A DNA stretch of 14,916 bases from Candidatus Kapaibacterium sp. (GCA_028691175.1 JAQUZU010000038.1:1-14916); one strand, 5' to 3'. Counted from the first letter of the stretch, positions 6,861-14,323 are shown. Numbers and translations: made by a program. Notes: generated by a model not told the origin, from the letters alone.

Positions 6861-8051
6861 TTATTTGATATTTTCGGCAAGATTTCTGCCATATTCCCGC
6901 ATTTCTGCAAGGACATCATCGTCCGGATTCCAGAGTGCTTTCGCTCCTTCATTTATCAATTCGAATCCTGCTTTTTCAAATTTTTCGTTTAATATTTTAA
7001 TTCCGACCGGGCTCCATCCGTAACTGCCGAATGAAGCAGCTTTTTTACCTTTCAAGCCAAAGCCGGCAATTTCCCCAAGAACGGCGGCAACGCTCGACAA
7101 AACTCCGTTATGAACCGTAGGCGAACCTGCAAGCACAAGTTTCGACGCGAAAATTTCCGTTACGATACGACTTTTTTCTGTTTTTGCGGCATTATAAATA
7201 TTCAGTTCGAAATCCGGCAGAATATCCGCAATTCCTTCGGCAATTGCCTCCGCCATTTTTCGCGTGCTCTGATACATTGAATCGTAAATAATTGTTACTT
7301 TATCTTCTAAATACGATTTCGCCCATTTGTCGTATAGTTCGACTATTTCGGTGATATTTTCATCCCACATCACGCCGTGCGACGGGCAAATATAATCAAT
7401 CGGCAGGCTTAGAGTAAGTATTTCGGCAATTTTTTTGGCTACTTTTTGCGAATATGGCGCAACAATATTTGCATAATACTGCAAGGCTTCATCTAGCAAA
7501 ACTGCCTTGTCGGACTTCGACGAAAACATTTTCGCATTCGCATAGTGCTGTCCGAACGCGTCATTTGAGAACAAGATATTGTCATTTGTCAGATAAGTCA
7601 TCATCGAATCAGGCCAATGAATCATTGCCATTTCCACAAATACAAGGTTTCTCGTGCCGATTTTCACAATATCGCCGGTCTTCACCGGCATCATTTTCCA
7701 ATCTTTGTGGTAATAACCTTTGATTGATTTCATTCCGGCATTTGTACAAATAATAGTTGCATTTTTGCAATGCTCCATAAGTTTCGGCAATGCACCGCTG
7801 TGATCCGGTTCAGCATGATTTACAACTACATAACTGATCTCATTTAAGTCGATCATACGCTGCAACTGTTCAATGTATTCATCTGCAAACGCCCCATGAA
7901 CAGTATCTATAATTACGTTTTTTTCATCTCTTATCAAGTATGAATTATACGAACTTCCGCGCGGAGTGGAAAGTTCTTCGCCGTGAAAATTACGTAGTTC
8001 CCAATCGATTTTTCCGCACCACTGCACGTTTTTTTTAATATCTATTGTCAT
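6861..8051 (-). CDS. fprA: Flavodiiron protein (A-type), O2 and/or NO reductase
   Basis: Flavodiiron proteins reduce O2 to water or NO to N2O in the cytosol of anaerobes. The N-terminal metallo-beta-lactamase-like domain (about 1-245) keeps all diiron ligands: His79, Glu81, Asp83 and His84 in NHAEPDHSG, His145 in MIHWPDSM, Asp164 in SNDAFGQHY and His225 in PSHGVMW. The C-terminal flavodoxin domain (about 250-396) has the FMN loop YDSMYQSTRKMAE and the second loop GSPTVHNG. At 396 residues it is a two-domain class A enzyme with no rubredoxin or flavin-reductase fusion, so a separate electron donor is needed. O2 versus NO preference cannot be read from sequence. ATG 8051 follows GGGGAAAAGAG. 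The gene heads a two-gene operon with pdxJ and has a palindrome at its promoter position. Codon usage looks like its neighbours. Confidence 0.96.
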   Translation of the reverse strand: MTIDIKKNVQWCGKIDWELRNFHGEELSTPRGSSYNSYLIRDEKNVIIDTVHGAFADEYIEQLQRMIDLNEISYVVVNHAEPDHSGALPKLMEHCKNATIICTNAGMKSIKGYYHKDWKMMPVKTGDIVKIGTRNLVFVEMAMIHWPDSMMTYLTNDNILFSNDAFGQHYANAKMFSSKSDKAVLLDEALQYYANIVAPYSQKVAKKIAEILTLSLPIDYICPSHGVMWDENITEIVELYDKWAKSYLEDKVTIIYDSMYQSTRKMAEAIAEGIADILPDFELNIYNAAKTEKSRIVTEIFASKLVLAGSPTVHNGVLSSVAAVLGEIAGFGLKGKKAASFGSYGWSPVGIKILNEKFEKAGFELINEGAKALWNPDDDVLAEMREYGRNLAENIK

Positions 8052-8061
8052 CTCTTTTCCC

Positions 8062-8100
8062 CAAATTTAATATAACTATTACGCATATAATCACGATTAT
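8062..8100 (-). promoter_or_regulatory. fprA promoter: -7 element with a palindrome in place of a good -33
   Basis: On the minus strand, TAAATTTG (8069-8062) is a perfect TAnnTTTG -7 element ten bases before the fprA ATG. No TTG lies 18-20 nt upstream. That position is instead covered by a 14-bp inverted repeat (plus strand 8087-8100, ATAATC-AC-GATTAT). A further GATTAT lies at 8108-8113. A weak -33 with a symmetric site over it suggests an activator-dependent promoter; this is an inference. Confidence 0.5.
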
Positions 8101-8306
8101 CATATTAGATTATTTTATCTGCAATATTTTTAAACTGCATACACAACCATATAATAAAGTTATAAAAAGCACGGACAATATTTCATGTTAATATCATATA
8201 ACACGTATATTTTTTAAAAACTTATCTAATTTTCTCAAAACCGGATTCAGAATAAAACATCATAAAAACAACGATATATAACCATACAACAAATTCAATA
8301 TTTCTC

Positions 8307-8336
8307 TTGGATATAAAAATATTGTTTCTTAATTTG
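8307..8336 (+). promoter_or_regulatory. leuCD promoter
   Basis: TTG at 8307-8309, a 19-nt spacer and TTAATTTG at 8329-8336 match the Bacteroidota -33/-7 promoter with one mismatch in the -7 element (TAnnTTTG). Transcription would start near 8342, giving a leader of about 45 nt before ATG 8388. The TTG at 8307 is therefore better read as the -33 element than as a start codon. Confidence 0.65.
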
Positions 8337-8387
8337 CATTTTTACAATTCTATCAGAATAATCATAAACAACGGGAGCAACAAATCT

Positions 8388-9680
8388 ATGGGTCAAACAG
8401 TAGTTCAAAAAATCTTGGCAAAAGCCTCCGGACGCGAAAAAGTCGAAGTCGGCGAAATCGTCGAACCGAAAGTATCACTCGCAATGTCGCATGAAAACGG
8501 TGCTTTAGTCATTAACCAATTCAATGAAATTTTTAATGGAACAGGCAAAACGGCAAAAGTCTGGGACAGCGACCGCATCGCTCTGATTTTCGATCACAGA
8601 GTGCCCGCGGAAAGTTCTAAAACAGCTACCAACCAGATGAAAATCAGACAGTTTGTAAAAGCTCAAGGCATCAAAAAATTCCACGATATGCGTGGCGATG
8701 AAATGGGCGTGTGCCACCAAATCCTGCCAGAGTATGGCTATGTTCGTCCGGGATATGTAGTCTGCGGAACCGACAGCCACACTACGAGCCACGGTGCACT
8801 CGGTGCATTTTCGTTTGGAATTGGTGCCACCGAAATGGCATCAGTCTGGACTCTCGGCACAGCACTTAACGTGCCGGTACCACCAACAATAAAAGTAGTC
8901 GTAACAGGCAAATTGCCTAAATACGTCGAGCCGAAAGACCTTATTTTATATTTGATCGGGAAAATTTCCGCCGAAGGTGCAAACTTTAAAGTAATCGAAT
9001 TCCACGGAGACACAATCAAAAATATGCCGACCTCCGGGCGCCTGACTATTTGCAACATGGCTGTAGAAGCCGGAGCAACCTCCGGAATAGTCCCGGGCGA
9101 CTCCGAAACAGTACGTTTCCTCCGCGAAGAAGCTAACGTTACCGACGAAATTGACCTCGTAGAACCGGACAGCGACGCAGTTTATGACTCTATTGTCGAA
9201 ATAGATGCAAGCAAACTCTCTCCGCAAATCGCTTGTCCGCACACAGTTGATAACGTAAAACCTATCGACGAACTCCTCGGAATGCACGTCGATCAAGTTG
9301 TCATAGGCTCCTGCACAAACGGACGCCTCGATAACCTTAAAACTGCCGCAGAAATTATGAGCGGCAAAAAAGTTGCACGCGGCACCCGCATGCTGGTCTT
9401 CCCGGCAAGCGGTAAAATCTATCGCGAAGCGCTTAAACAAGGCTATTTACTGACACTTATGGAAGCCGGGGCGCTAATTGCAAATCCGGGCTGCGGACCA
9501 TGTCTCGGCGTACATCAAGGTGCTCTCGGCGATGGCGAGAAGGCACTTTCTACCACAAACCGAAATTTCAAAGGACGCATGGGCAATCCAAATTCTGAAG
9601 TATATTTATGCTCGCCGGCGACCGCCGCTGCAAGTGCATTAACCGGCGTCGTAACCGACCCGAGAAAGGAAACAAAATAA
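8388..9680 (+). CDS. leuC: 3-isopropylmalate dehydratase/homoaconitase-family large subunit, archaeal type
   Basis: This is an aconitase-superfamily large subunit of 430 residues, the shorter form typical of archaeal and some bacterial isopropylmalate isomerase or homoaconitase subunits. It isomerises a 2-alkylmalate-type substrate by dehydration and rehydration on a [4Fe-4S] cluster. Visible motifs are FDHRVPAESSKTA (68-80), CGTDSHTTSHGALGAF (126-141) and the cluster ligands Cys309 in GSCTNGR and Cys369/Cys372 in NPGCGPCLG. The C-terminal RNFKGRMGNP and SPATAAASA segments are also present. ATG 8388 was chosen over upstream in-frame TTG 8307, because GGGAG lies at 8373-8377 and the extra 27 residues (Ile/Asn-rich) resemble no family member. 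The stop overlaps the start of the small-subunit gene. No leuA or leuB is in view, so the leucine role is likely but not proven. Confidence 0.9.
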   Translation: MGQTVVQKILAKASGREKVEVGEIVEPKVSLAMSHENGALVINQFNEIFNGTGKTAKVWDSDRIALIFDHRVPAESSKTATNQMKIRQFVKAQGIKKFHDMRGDEMGVCHQILPEYGYVRPGYVVCGTDSHTTSHGALGAFSFGIGATEMASVWTLGTALNVPVPPTIKVVVTGKLPKYVEPKDLILYLIGKISAEGANFKVIEFHGDTIKNMPTSGRLTICNMAVEAGATSGIVPGDSETVRFLREEANVTDEIDLVEPDSDAVYDSIVEIDASKLSPQIACPHTVDNVKPIDELLGMHVDQVVIGSCTNGRLDNLKTAAEIMSGKKVARGTRMLVFPASGKIYREALKQGYLLTLMEAGALIANPGCGPCLGVHQGALGDGEKALSTTNRNFKGRMGNPNSEVYLCSPATAAASALTGVVTDPRKETK

Positions 9681-10171
9681 TGAGCAAAGTAATATATAAA
9701 CTCGGCGAAGACATATCGACCGACATAATTTATCCCGGACGCTTTATGGCAACCGTTCTGCCAAGCGAAACGCCACAATTCGCTTTCATGGATTTAAAAG
9801 ATTTGAATAAAATGTTGGTAAACAAGGAAGTTCCGAAGGGCAGCATTATTGTTGCCGATAAAAATTTCGGGTGCGGCTCCTCTCGCGAGCAGGCTGTTTC
9901 TACGCTGAAAGGGCACGAAGTAGTGATAATTGCAAAGAATTTTGCCAGAATTTTCACGCAAAACAGCGTAAATTTGGGGCTTCAGCTTGTAATTTGCCCG
10001 AAAATCGAGGCAAATGTAGGCGATGAACTCGAAGTAAGCGACAACAAAGTAATTAATAAAACTACAGGAAAAACTTTCGAAGTTATTCCGAATCATCCCG
10101 CCCAGCAGGCAATAATCGATGCCGGCGGGCTTATACCATATACACGCCAAAGACTTATGGCAAAGAGCTAA
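9680..10171 (+). CDS. leuD: 3-isopropylmalate dehydratase/homoaconitase-family small subunit
   Basis: This is the 163-residue swivel-domain partner of the upstream large subunit. It carries the family's DISTDIIYPGRF segment (11-22), the substrate-loop region, and NFGCGSSREQA (62-72), which contributes active-site serine and arginine residues. The pattern NFARIFTQNSVNLGL (87-101) and the C-terminus fit archaeal-type LeuD. The start ATG overlaps the leuC stop (TAATG), with AAAGGA upstream, implying translational coupling and equal amounts of both subunits. In this family the loop after the TD-II-P(A/G)R motif sets substrate choice. Here a Tyr precedes PGR and the sequence runs PGRFMATVLPSE, which I cannot assign firmly to isopropylmalate, homocitrate or a dimethylmalate/citramalate-like substrate. 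Confidence 0.88.
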   Translation: MSKVIYKLGEDISTDIIYPGRFMATVLPSETPQFAFMDLKDLNKMLVNKEVPKGSIIVADKNFGCGSSREQAVSTLKGHEVVIIAKNFARIFTQNSVNLGLQLVICPKIEANVGDELEVSDNKVINKTTGKTFEVIPNHPAQQAIIDAGGLIPYTRQRLMAKS

Positions 10172-10181
10172 CAAAACAAAT

Positions 10182-10210
10182 GTAGAGACGATTTAACACA
10201 TCGTCTCTAC
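10182..10210. terminator. Perfect 11-bp hairpin between convergent genes, probable bidirectional terminator
   Basis: GTAGAGACGAT (10182-10192) and ATCGTCTCTAC (10200-10210) form a perfect stem with a 7-nt loop. On the plus strand it is followed by GCATTTTT, a short T-run, ending leuCD. On the minus strand it lies just after the lectin gene stop and is followed by ATTTGTTTT. The stem sequence also resembles a dispersed GTAGAGACG palindrome that I recall from other bacterial genomes, so it may be a repeat unit as well. Confidence 0.7.
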
Positions 10211-10227
10211 GCATTTTTAGGAGTTTG

Positions 10228-12045
10228 CTACCTGCAAATCAAAAATTTATCAAAATAAGTTTTTCCCGCAATGTCAAACGAAATGTAATACACGCCGTTT
10301 GGATAGCTGCAAAGATTAATCATATTGTCATATTCTGTAAATTTTGCGTATCTGTTTCCGGCGGCATCTGTTATTACCAAGTTCAGAATTTCCGCGTTAT
10401 CAGGCGAATTTATTGAAATCATATCGCCAATTTCTGCAATCTTATATGGCTTATTAAATGAATTTTCGGCGGAGCTGATTCTATATGAATAGTAGCCCGG
10501 ACAAAAACTCCACGATAATATATCGTGATTTTGCGTAGCATCTCCGGTTGCGGCGGTTAATCCCACATAAGCGAAAACGTCATCAAGCAATTCAACGTGA
10601 TCTTGAAGATCAAAATCCGCGTAAATCGCAGGAGATTCACTAAAATCCGGAGTTTCGCTTACCCAAGCAATCAACAATTGGCGTTGGGAAACATACTTTA
10701 TTTTTACATAATACGGCGTTCCATTTGATTTTATAGTCGGAATATCCGTAGAAATCAGACAATTTTCAGCATGAGTAGAGGATATTTTCTGATTTTTTTC
10801 GCCTGCCATTACAGCGAAATGATTGCCATTCGGGTCTTTTTTATCTTCAAGTTGATATTGATCGTTTGCAAACAAATCAATTTCAAACGCAACCGCATTT
10901 GAAATTCCGGAATATCCGAGTCCGCCACCACTTTCGCCCAAGGCATTCAGTCCATTCGGAGAATTTTGAATCACAAGTGCAATTCCGTCTGCTCCTACAT
11001 CTGAGGCGTCCGGATACTGTCCCTTTGTAGGCTTAGAGAGCGAAATCGAGAAAATTGTTTCAAAACCGTTGACTACGGGAATTGCACGATCACGCCACAC
11101 AGCACCCGAAGCATAATCGGACGGATCGGTCAATTCCACTTTGTTTTCAACGACTTGTGCCATTCCGTTAAAGTATATACCGTCTGCGTTCGCAAAATCG
11201 GAAAACTTAAAATATGCCGAGTCGCATTCGCCCGCGTCGACTATATATTTTTCGCAAATCCGCCATGAAACAATTTCGTGATACTCGGTTGCACGCCCCG
11301 TTGCCGCGGTAAAGCCCATATACGCGTAACCGCGGTCCAGGTCAATCAGTTTGTTAACGTCGAATTCATGCAATTCAAGAATTGGTTTGCCGTAATCAGC
11401 CGAATTTTCACTCAAATATATATAAAAATACTGTCCGACACTATCAAAATCGACCTTGCAATAGTAGATTGTGCCGTCCGGATGAATATCCGTTTCCACA
11501 ATATCAACGCTGTTTTCAGCATTGTGCATGCCGCTCACACCTTGATTTTTTGCCCACTGAACTGCAACATGATTACCATTCGGATCATTCCACGCTACAC
11601 TGTCGTCGCCGGAATTTTTATACTGGTCAAACTCTACAACTAGCGCATTTTCAATGAGATAGTAGCCCATACAGCCGCCGGGAACTCCAATGGCACTATC
11701 GCCCTCAGTCTGAATTACAAGTGCAAAACCATCGGCTCCGGTATAGCCGCCATCATCTTTTCCGCCGAAGTACGGTTTCGAAATCTTAAAGGAAAACTCA
11801 GTAATAAAACCGGATTGGATTTTAACTTTTTCTCTCTTCCAGACAGCACCCTTCCGGAAAGTTTCATTATCAGTAAGCAAATAAGTCGAATCCGAACGAT
11901 ATGCGTGATTTATGTAATTGCAATCCTCCGGCTCCACGAGATTACAAACTATACTGTCTTGCGAGATCTTCTGCACCACTTTTCCTTTAGCAAAAGCAGA
12001 AATAGTTCCCAAACAAAAAATCGCAATCAGTAACAGTTTTCTCAT
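10228..12045 (-). CDS. Secreted protein with two L-type lectin domains and a T9SS-like sorting domain
   Basis: This 605-residue protein has a signal peptide (about 1-19, MRKLLLIAIFCLGTISAFA) and two legume-lectin-like domains (about 44-265 and 283-515). Each domain keeps the carbohydrate-site Asp (GADG, Asp105 and Asp353) and the Mn/Ca pattern seen in concanavalin A: Glu138-x-Asp140, Asn144, Asp154, His159, and Glu388-x-Asp390, Asn394, Asp404, His409. Shared strings are DPNGNH, GADG(F/I)ALVIQ, AY(M/V)G(F/L)TAATG and H(E/D)I(V/L)SW, so the two arose by duplication. The C-terminus (about 525-605), with an ITDAAGNR turn, SYPNGVYYI and a final KFLICR, resembles a type A T9SS sorting domain, suggesting export to the cell surface. 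Predicted role: binding glycans at the surface; the ligand is unknown and no catalytic domain is seen. It starts 33 nt after the glycosyltransferase stop and is probably in the same operon. Confidence 0.85.
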   Translation of the reverse strand: MRKLLLIAIFCLGTISAFAKGKVVQKISQDSIVCNLVEPEDCNYINHAYRSDSTYLLTDNETFRKGAVWKREKVKIQSGFITEFSFKISKPYFGGKDDGGYTGADGFALVIQTEGDSAIGVPGGCMGYYLIENALVVEFDQYKNSGDDSVAWNDPNGNHVAVQWAKNQGVSGMHNAENSVDIVETDIHPDGTIYYCKVDFDSVGQYFYIYLSENSADYGKPILELHEFDVNKLIDLDRGYAYMGFTAATGRATEYHEIVSWRICEKYIVDAGECDSAYFKFSDFANADGIYFNGMAQVVENKVELTDPSDYASGAVWRDRAIPVVNGFETIFSISLSKPTKGQYPDASDVGADGIALVIQNSPNGLNALGESGGGLGYSGISNAVAFEIDLFANDQYQLEDKKDPNGNHFAVMAGEKNQKISSTHAENCLISTDIPTIKSNGTPYYVKIKYVSQRQLLIAWVSETPDFSESPAIYADFDLQDHVELLDDVFAYVGLTAATGDATQNHDILSWSFCPGYYSYRISSAENSFNKPYKIAEIGDMISINSPDNAEILNLVITDAAGNRYAKFTEYDNMINLCSYPNGVYYISFDIAGKTYFDKFLICR

Positions 12046-12078
12046 GTGTTCGTCGTAATTACTTAGAATTTATAGCAG

Positions 12079-13263
12079 TTAGAGAAGTTCATCTAGAGCA
12101 TTGAAAATTACGTCCCAGGAATGAGTTCTTACAATCAAATCGCGTGCATTAGAAGAAATCAACTTGCTAAGATCTTTATTTTCCAATATGTTAATCGTGT
12201 GATTTGCTAATTCGGCGGCGGACTTGCCGAGCAAAATCTCAACGCCATCTTTCGCGTCAATTCCTTGGTTACCAATCGGAGTGGTTACAACCGGAGTTCC
12301 GCACGACATCGCTTCAAGAAGTTTATTCTGAATGCCCGTACCGCCGACATGCGGATGCAGAAACACAGACGCATTCTGCAAATATGGCAGCATCGAGGGC
12401 ACATTCGGAATAATTTGAACTTTTTTCGATGCAAATTTTAGAATTTCATTATGCGGATTAGCTCCCACAATGTTTAGGTTTGCTTCGGGCAGTTTTTTCC
12501 AAATCAGAGGCATAATTTCTTTTACAATCTTCTGCACCATGATAACATTTGCCCAAACATCTAATTTGCCGGCAAATAATATTCCATTTCTATGAGCATA
12601 ATTTTCCGGTGGTACAAAATAATCGACATCGGTTCCATTGGTCAAAAGACGGTAATCAACTGTATTAAGTCTTTTACGCATCTCGTTAATATCATTAGTA
12701 GTTACGAACGTTACGATATCGTATTTCTTCATAATTTCCGGCTCATATTTTTTTAGGCGGAAATATTCATATAAGCGGATGCACTTTTGTATCAGATTTT
12801 TCGATTCCATGTATGAACGTTTCTGGTAGAGCATTCTGCAATCCTCCGCCATAAGAATTTTTTTCATTCCGACTTCATTTTTCAAATACTCAGCCGTACG
12901 CATGAAGAACGAAAATGCAACATCGTACTTTTCGGTTTTTAGCAATTTTTGGACGAGAGCATCAAAGTTCGGTTGCGTATAGTAGTTAATTTCCAACGGG
13001 TTACGTAAATCATTTAGCACGACCCCTTTGAATGCCGCCGTAATCGGGTTTAGCAGAATAACGTACAATTTCACACCGATTTTTTCCACCTCACGCCTAT
13101 ATTCTTCCGGCAGTTCTTTTCCCTGATAGAACGAAACAAGCGTAACACTATTATTTTCAGCAAGATGCTTCAGCACGTTATACGACTTCAGGCGATCTCC
13201 CCCAATAATCGGAAAGGGAAATCGCGGAGTAAGAAACAAAATATTTTTTCCGGGTTGTGCCAT
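12079..13263 (-). CDS. GT4-family glycosyltransferase
   Basis: This is a cytosolic GT-B retaining glycosyltransferase of 394 residues. The N-terminal acceptor half begins NILFLTPRFPFPIIGGDRLKSY (7-28), the usual GG(D)R loop. The C-terminal nucleotide-sugar half has TNGTDVDYF (208-216), ILFAGKLDVWANV (228-240) and the donor motif GGTGIQNKLLEAMSCGTPVV (307-326), with the conserved Glu318. The arrangement resembles sugar transferases of exopolysaccharide clusters. Donor and acceptor sugars cannot be read from the sequence. There is no neighbouring polysaccharide cluster in the window; the only partner is the downstream secreted lectin gene, 33 nt away. Start ATG 13263 lies 22 nt after a perfect -7 promoter element. 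Confidence 0.9.
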   Translation of the reverse strand: MAQPGKNILFLTPRFPFPIIGGDRLKSYNVLKHLAENNSVTLVSFYQGKELPEEYRREVEKIGVKLYVILLNPITAAFKGVVLNDLRNPLEINYYTQPNFDALVQKLLKTEKYDVAFSFFMRTAEYLKNEVGMKKILMAEDCRMLYQKRSYMESKNLIQKCIRLYEYFRLKKYEPEIMKKYDIVTFVTTNDINEMRKRLNTVDYRLLTNGTDVDYFVPPENYAHRNGILFAGKLDVWANVIMVQKIVKEIMPLIWKKLPEANLNIVGANPHNEILKFASKKVQIIPNVPSMLPYLQNASVFLHPHVGGTGIQNKLLEAMSCGTPVVTTPIGNQGIDAKDGVEILLGKSAAELANHTINILENKDLSKLISSNARDLIVRTHSWDVIFNALDELL

Positions 13264-13285
13264 TATTTTCTGATTGCTAAAAACA

Positions 13286-13315
13286 CAAATTTACGGATTA
13301 ATCCTTAATAAACAA
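13286..13315 (-). promoter_or_regulatory. Promoter of the glycosyltransferase-lectin operon
   Basis: On the minus strand, TTTTTG (ending at 13313) is followed by exactly 19 nt and then TAAATTTG (13293-13286). This matches the full Bacteroidota consensus TTTG-N19-TAnnTTTG. The spacer contains the perfect palindrome GGATTAATCC (13295-13304), a possible operator. The predicted leader is about 15-17 nt. Confidence 0.75.
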
Positions 13316-13418
13316 AAACATTTCTTTTTCAGCTGTTTTACATATTATTTTAACATCTTAACATGCGTATTTTCCAACAACTTACTCACTTTTACATAAC
13401 ACAAAATTAAATATTGTA

Positions 13419-13440
13419 AAATAATGCAAAAATAATGCAA
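13419..13440 (+). repeat. Tandem 11-bp repeat upstream of the ftsQ promoter
   Basis: AAATAATGCAA is repeated perfectly head to tail (13419-13429 and 13430-13440), ending 7 bp before the ftsQ -33 element. The unit is one helical turn with phased A-tracts, so it may bend DNA or act like an UP element. It could also be chance in AT-rich DNA. Confidence 0.5.
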
Positions 13441-13447
13441 AAAAAGC

Positions 13448-13478
13448 TTGGATTAGCTTATAGTTTTTATTATATTTG
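13448..13478 (+). promoter_or_regulatory. ftsQA promoter
   Basis: TTG at 13448-13450, a 20-nt spacer and TATATTTG at 13471-13478 match the Bacteroidota promoter, with a perfect -7 element and a spacer one base longer than usual. It would give a leader of about 95 nt before the ftsQ start. Confidence 0.6.
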
Positions 13479-13579
13479 AAGTTAGAGAATAAGTCAAATA
13501 AATCAAAACGACTTTTCTTAAGGATTTACGCAGCATATAGATAATATTTTTCTGCTCAAGCAGATATAAACAGCATACA

Positions 13580-14323
13580 TTGGAAGACAGGGTCTTGCAG
13601 GGAAAATTTCTGAAATATGGATTTGTCTTGTCCATTCTCGGCACGATCGCAATTATTGTTTTTGCGATTAAATGGGCGAACTCACAGAAAATCGAATCTG
13701 TTTCTATAACCGGTAACGAATTGTTGCCGGGCAGTGGAATAATGGAAAACCTATCCGATACTCTTCTTCACAAAGCAAACAACTCGATAAAACTAAAAAA
13801 TATCGAAAAACTTCTCGGTCAGAATCCGTATATTCAAAAAACGTACATAACTCATAAGAATTTAAACGAGTTAACCGTTAGCGTCAAAGAGTACAAGCCG
13901 ATTGCGTCTCTTTTGCTCGAGAACGGCACGTTGCAGTTTATCGATTCCGATATCAAGTTTTTGCCGTATCTCTCCAATGTCAATACTCCCGACGTTCCGA
14001 TTATCAGTGGGGTTTTCAAAAACGGTCGGATCGACACGGTAGGAATAGTCGGAAGTTTGGTTTTATTATCTATCATAAACGATAGTAATTTCAAGTACTT
14101 AAACCCGCTTATTTCAGAAATATGCTATCATTCAGACAATAAAAGTTTCGAGTTAATCAGTTCTGATGTCGGTACCAGAATCAAGCTCGGCACAGTAGAA
14201 AATCTCGAAAATAAAATAAAGAAACTTGATTCTTATTGGAAAAGTAATCTTGTAAGTTCAAGTCAAAAACCCAAATATATTGATTTGCGTTGGTCTAATC
14301 ATATTGTTTCATCAAATTCGTAA
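13580..14323 (+). CDS. ftsQ: Cell division protein FtsQ (DivIB)
   Basis: This 247-residue bitopic protein has a short cytoplasmic tail, one membrane helix (about 14-31) and a POTRA-like domain. IESVSITGNELLPGSGI (38-54) begins the POTRA, and QNPYIQKTYI and NELTVSVKEYKPIASL follow, as in FtsQ. The periplasmic beta domain ends with KPKYIDLRW, like the family's final IDLRY strand. FtsQ links early and late divisome proteins through FtsB and FtsL. The start is TTG 13580: an in-frame stop lies at 13538, and no ATG or GTG occurs between it and the TTG. No ribosome site is visible near the start. The gene is followed after 21 nt by ftsA, the usual dcw-cluster order, but murC and murG do not precede it here. 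Sequence divergence is normal for FtsQ, and the context makes the call firm. Confidence 0.9.
   Translation: MEDRVLQGKFLKYGFVLSILGTIAIIVFAIKWANSQKIESVSITGNELLPGSGIMENLSDTLLHKANNSIKLKNIEKLLGQNPYIQKTYITHKNLNELTVSVKEYKPIASLLLENGTLQFIDSDIKFLPYLSNVNTPDVPIISGVFKNGRIDTVGIVGSLVLLSIINDSNFKYLNPLISEICYHSDNKSFELISSDVGTRIKLGTVENLENKIKKLDSYWKSNLVSSSQKPKYIDLRWSNHIVSSNS

Larger units (their letters stand above)
8052..8387. other. Divergent fprA/leuC intergenic region (336 bp)
   Basis: This is very AT-rich DNA between the divergent fprA and leuC starts. It holds the fprA promoter and palindrome at its left end and the leuC promoter at its right end. In between (about 8114-8300) I see no convincing gene, RNA structure or terminator, only AT-rich sequence. 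Confidence 0.6.
13264..13579. other. Divergent glycosyltransferase/ftsQ intergenic region (316 bp)
   Basis: This AT-rich spacer holds the promoters of both divergent operons, a 10-bp palindrome in the glycosyltransferase promoter spacer, and an 11-bp tandem repeat before the ftsQ promoter. A short CTGC-TCAA-GCAG hairpin-like sequence (13553-13564) lies about 15 nt before the ftsQ start. I see no credible gene in it. Confidence 0.6.

Noticed and set aside
8101..8300. A small RNA or riboswitch in the fprA-leuC gap
   Set aside because: The region is AT-rich with no stable stem or conserved riboswitch pattern that I could recognise.
8307..8387. Extra 27 N-terminal residues for LeuC from TTG 8307
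   Set aside because: The TTG fits the -33 promoter element, the added residues resemble no family member, and a GGGAG ribosome site precedes ATG 8388.
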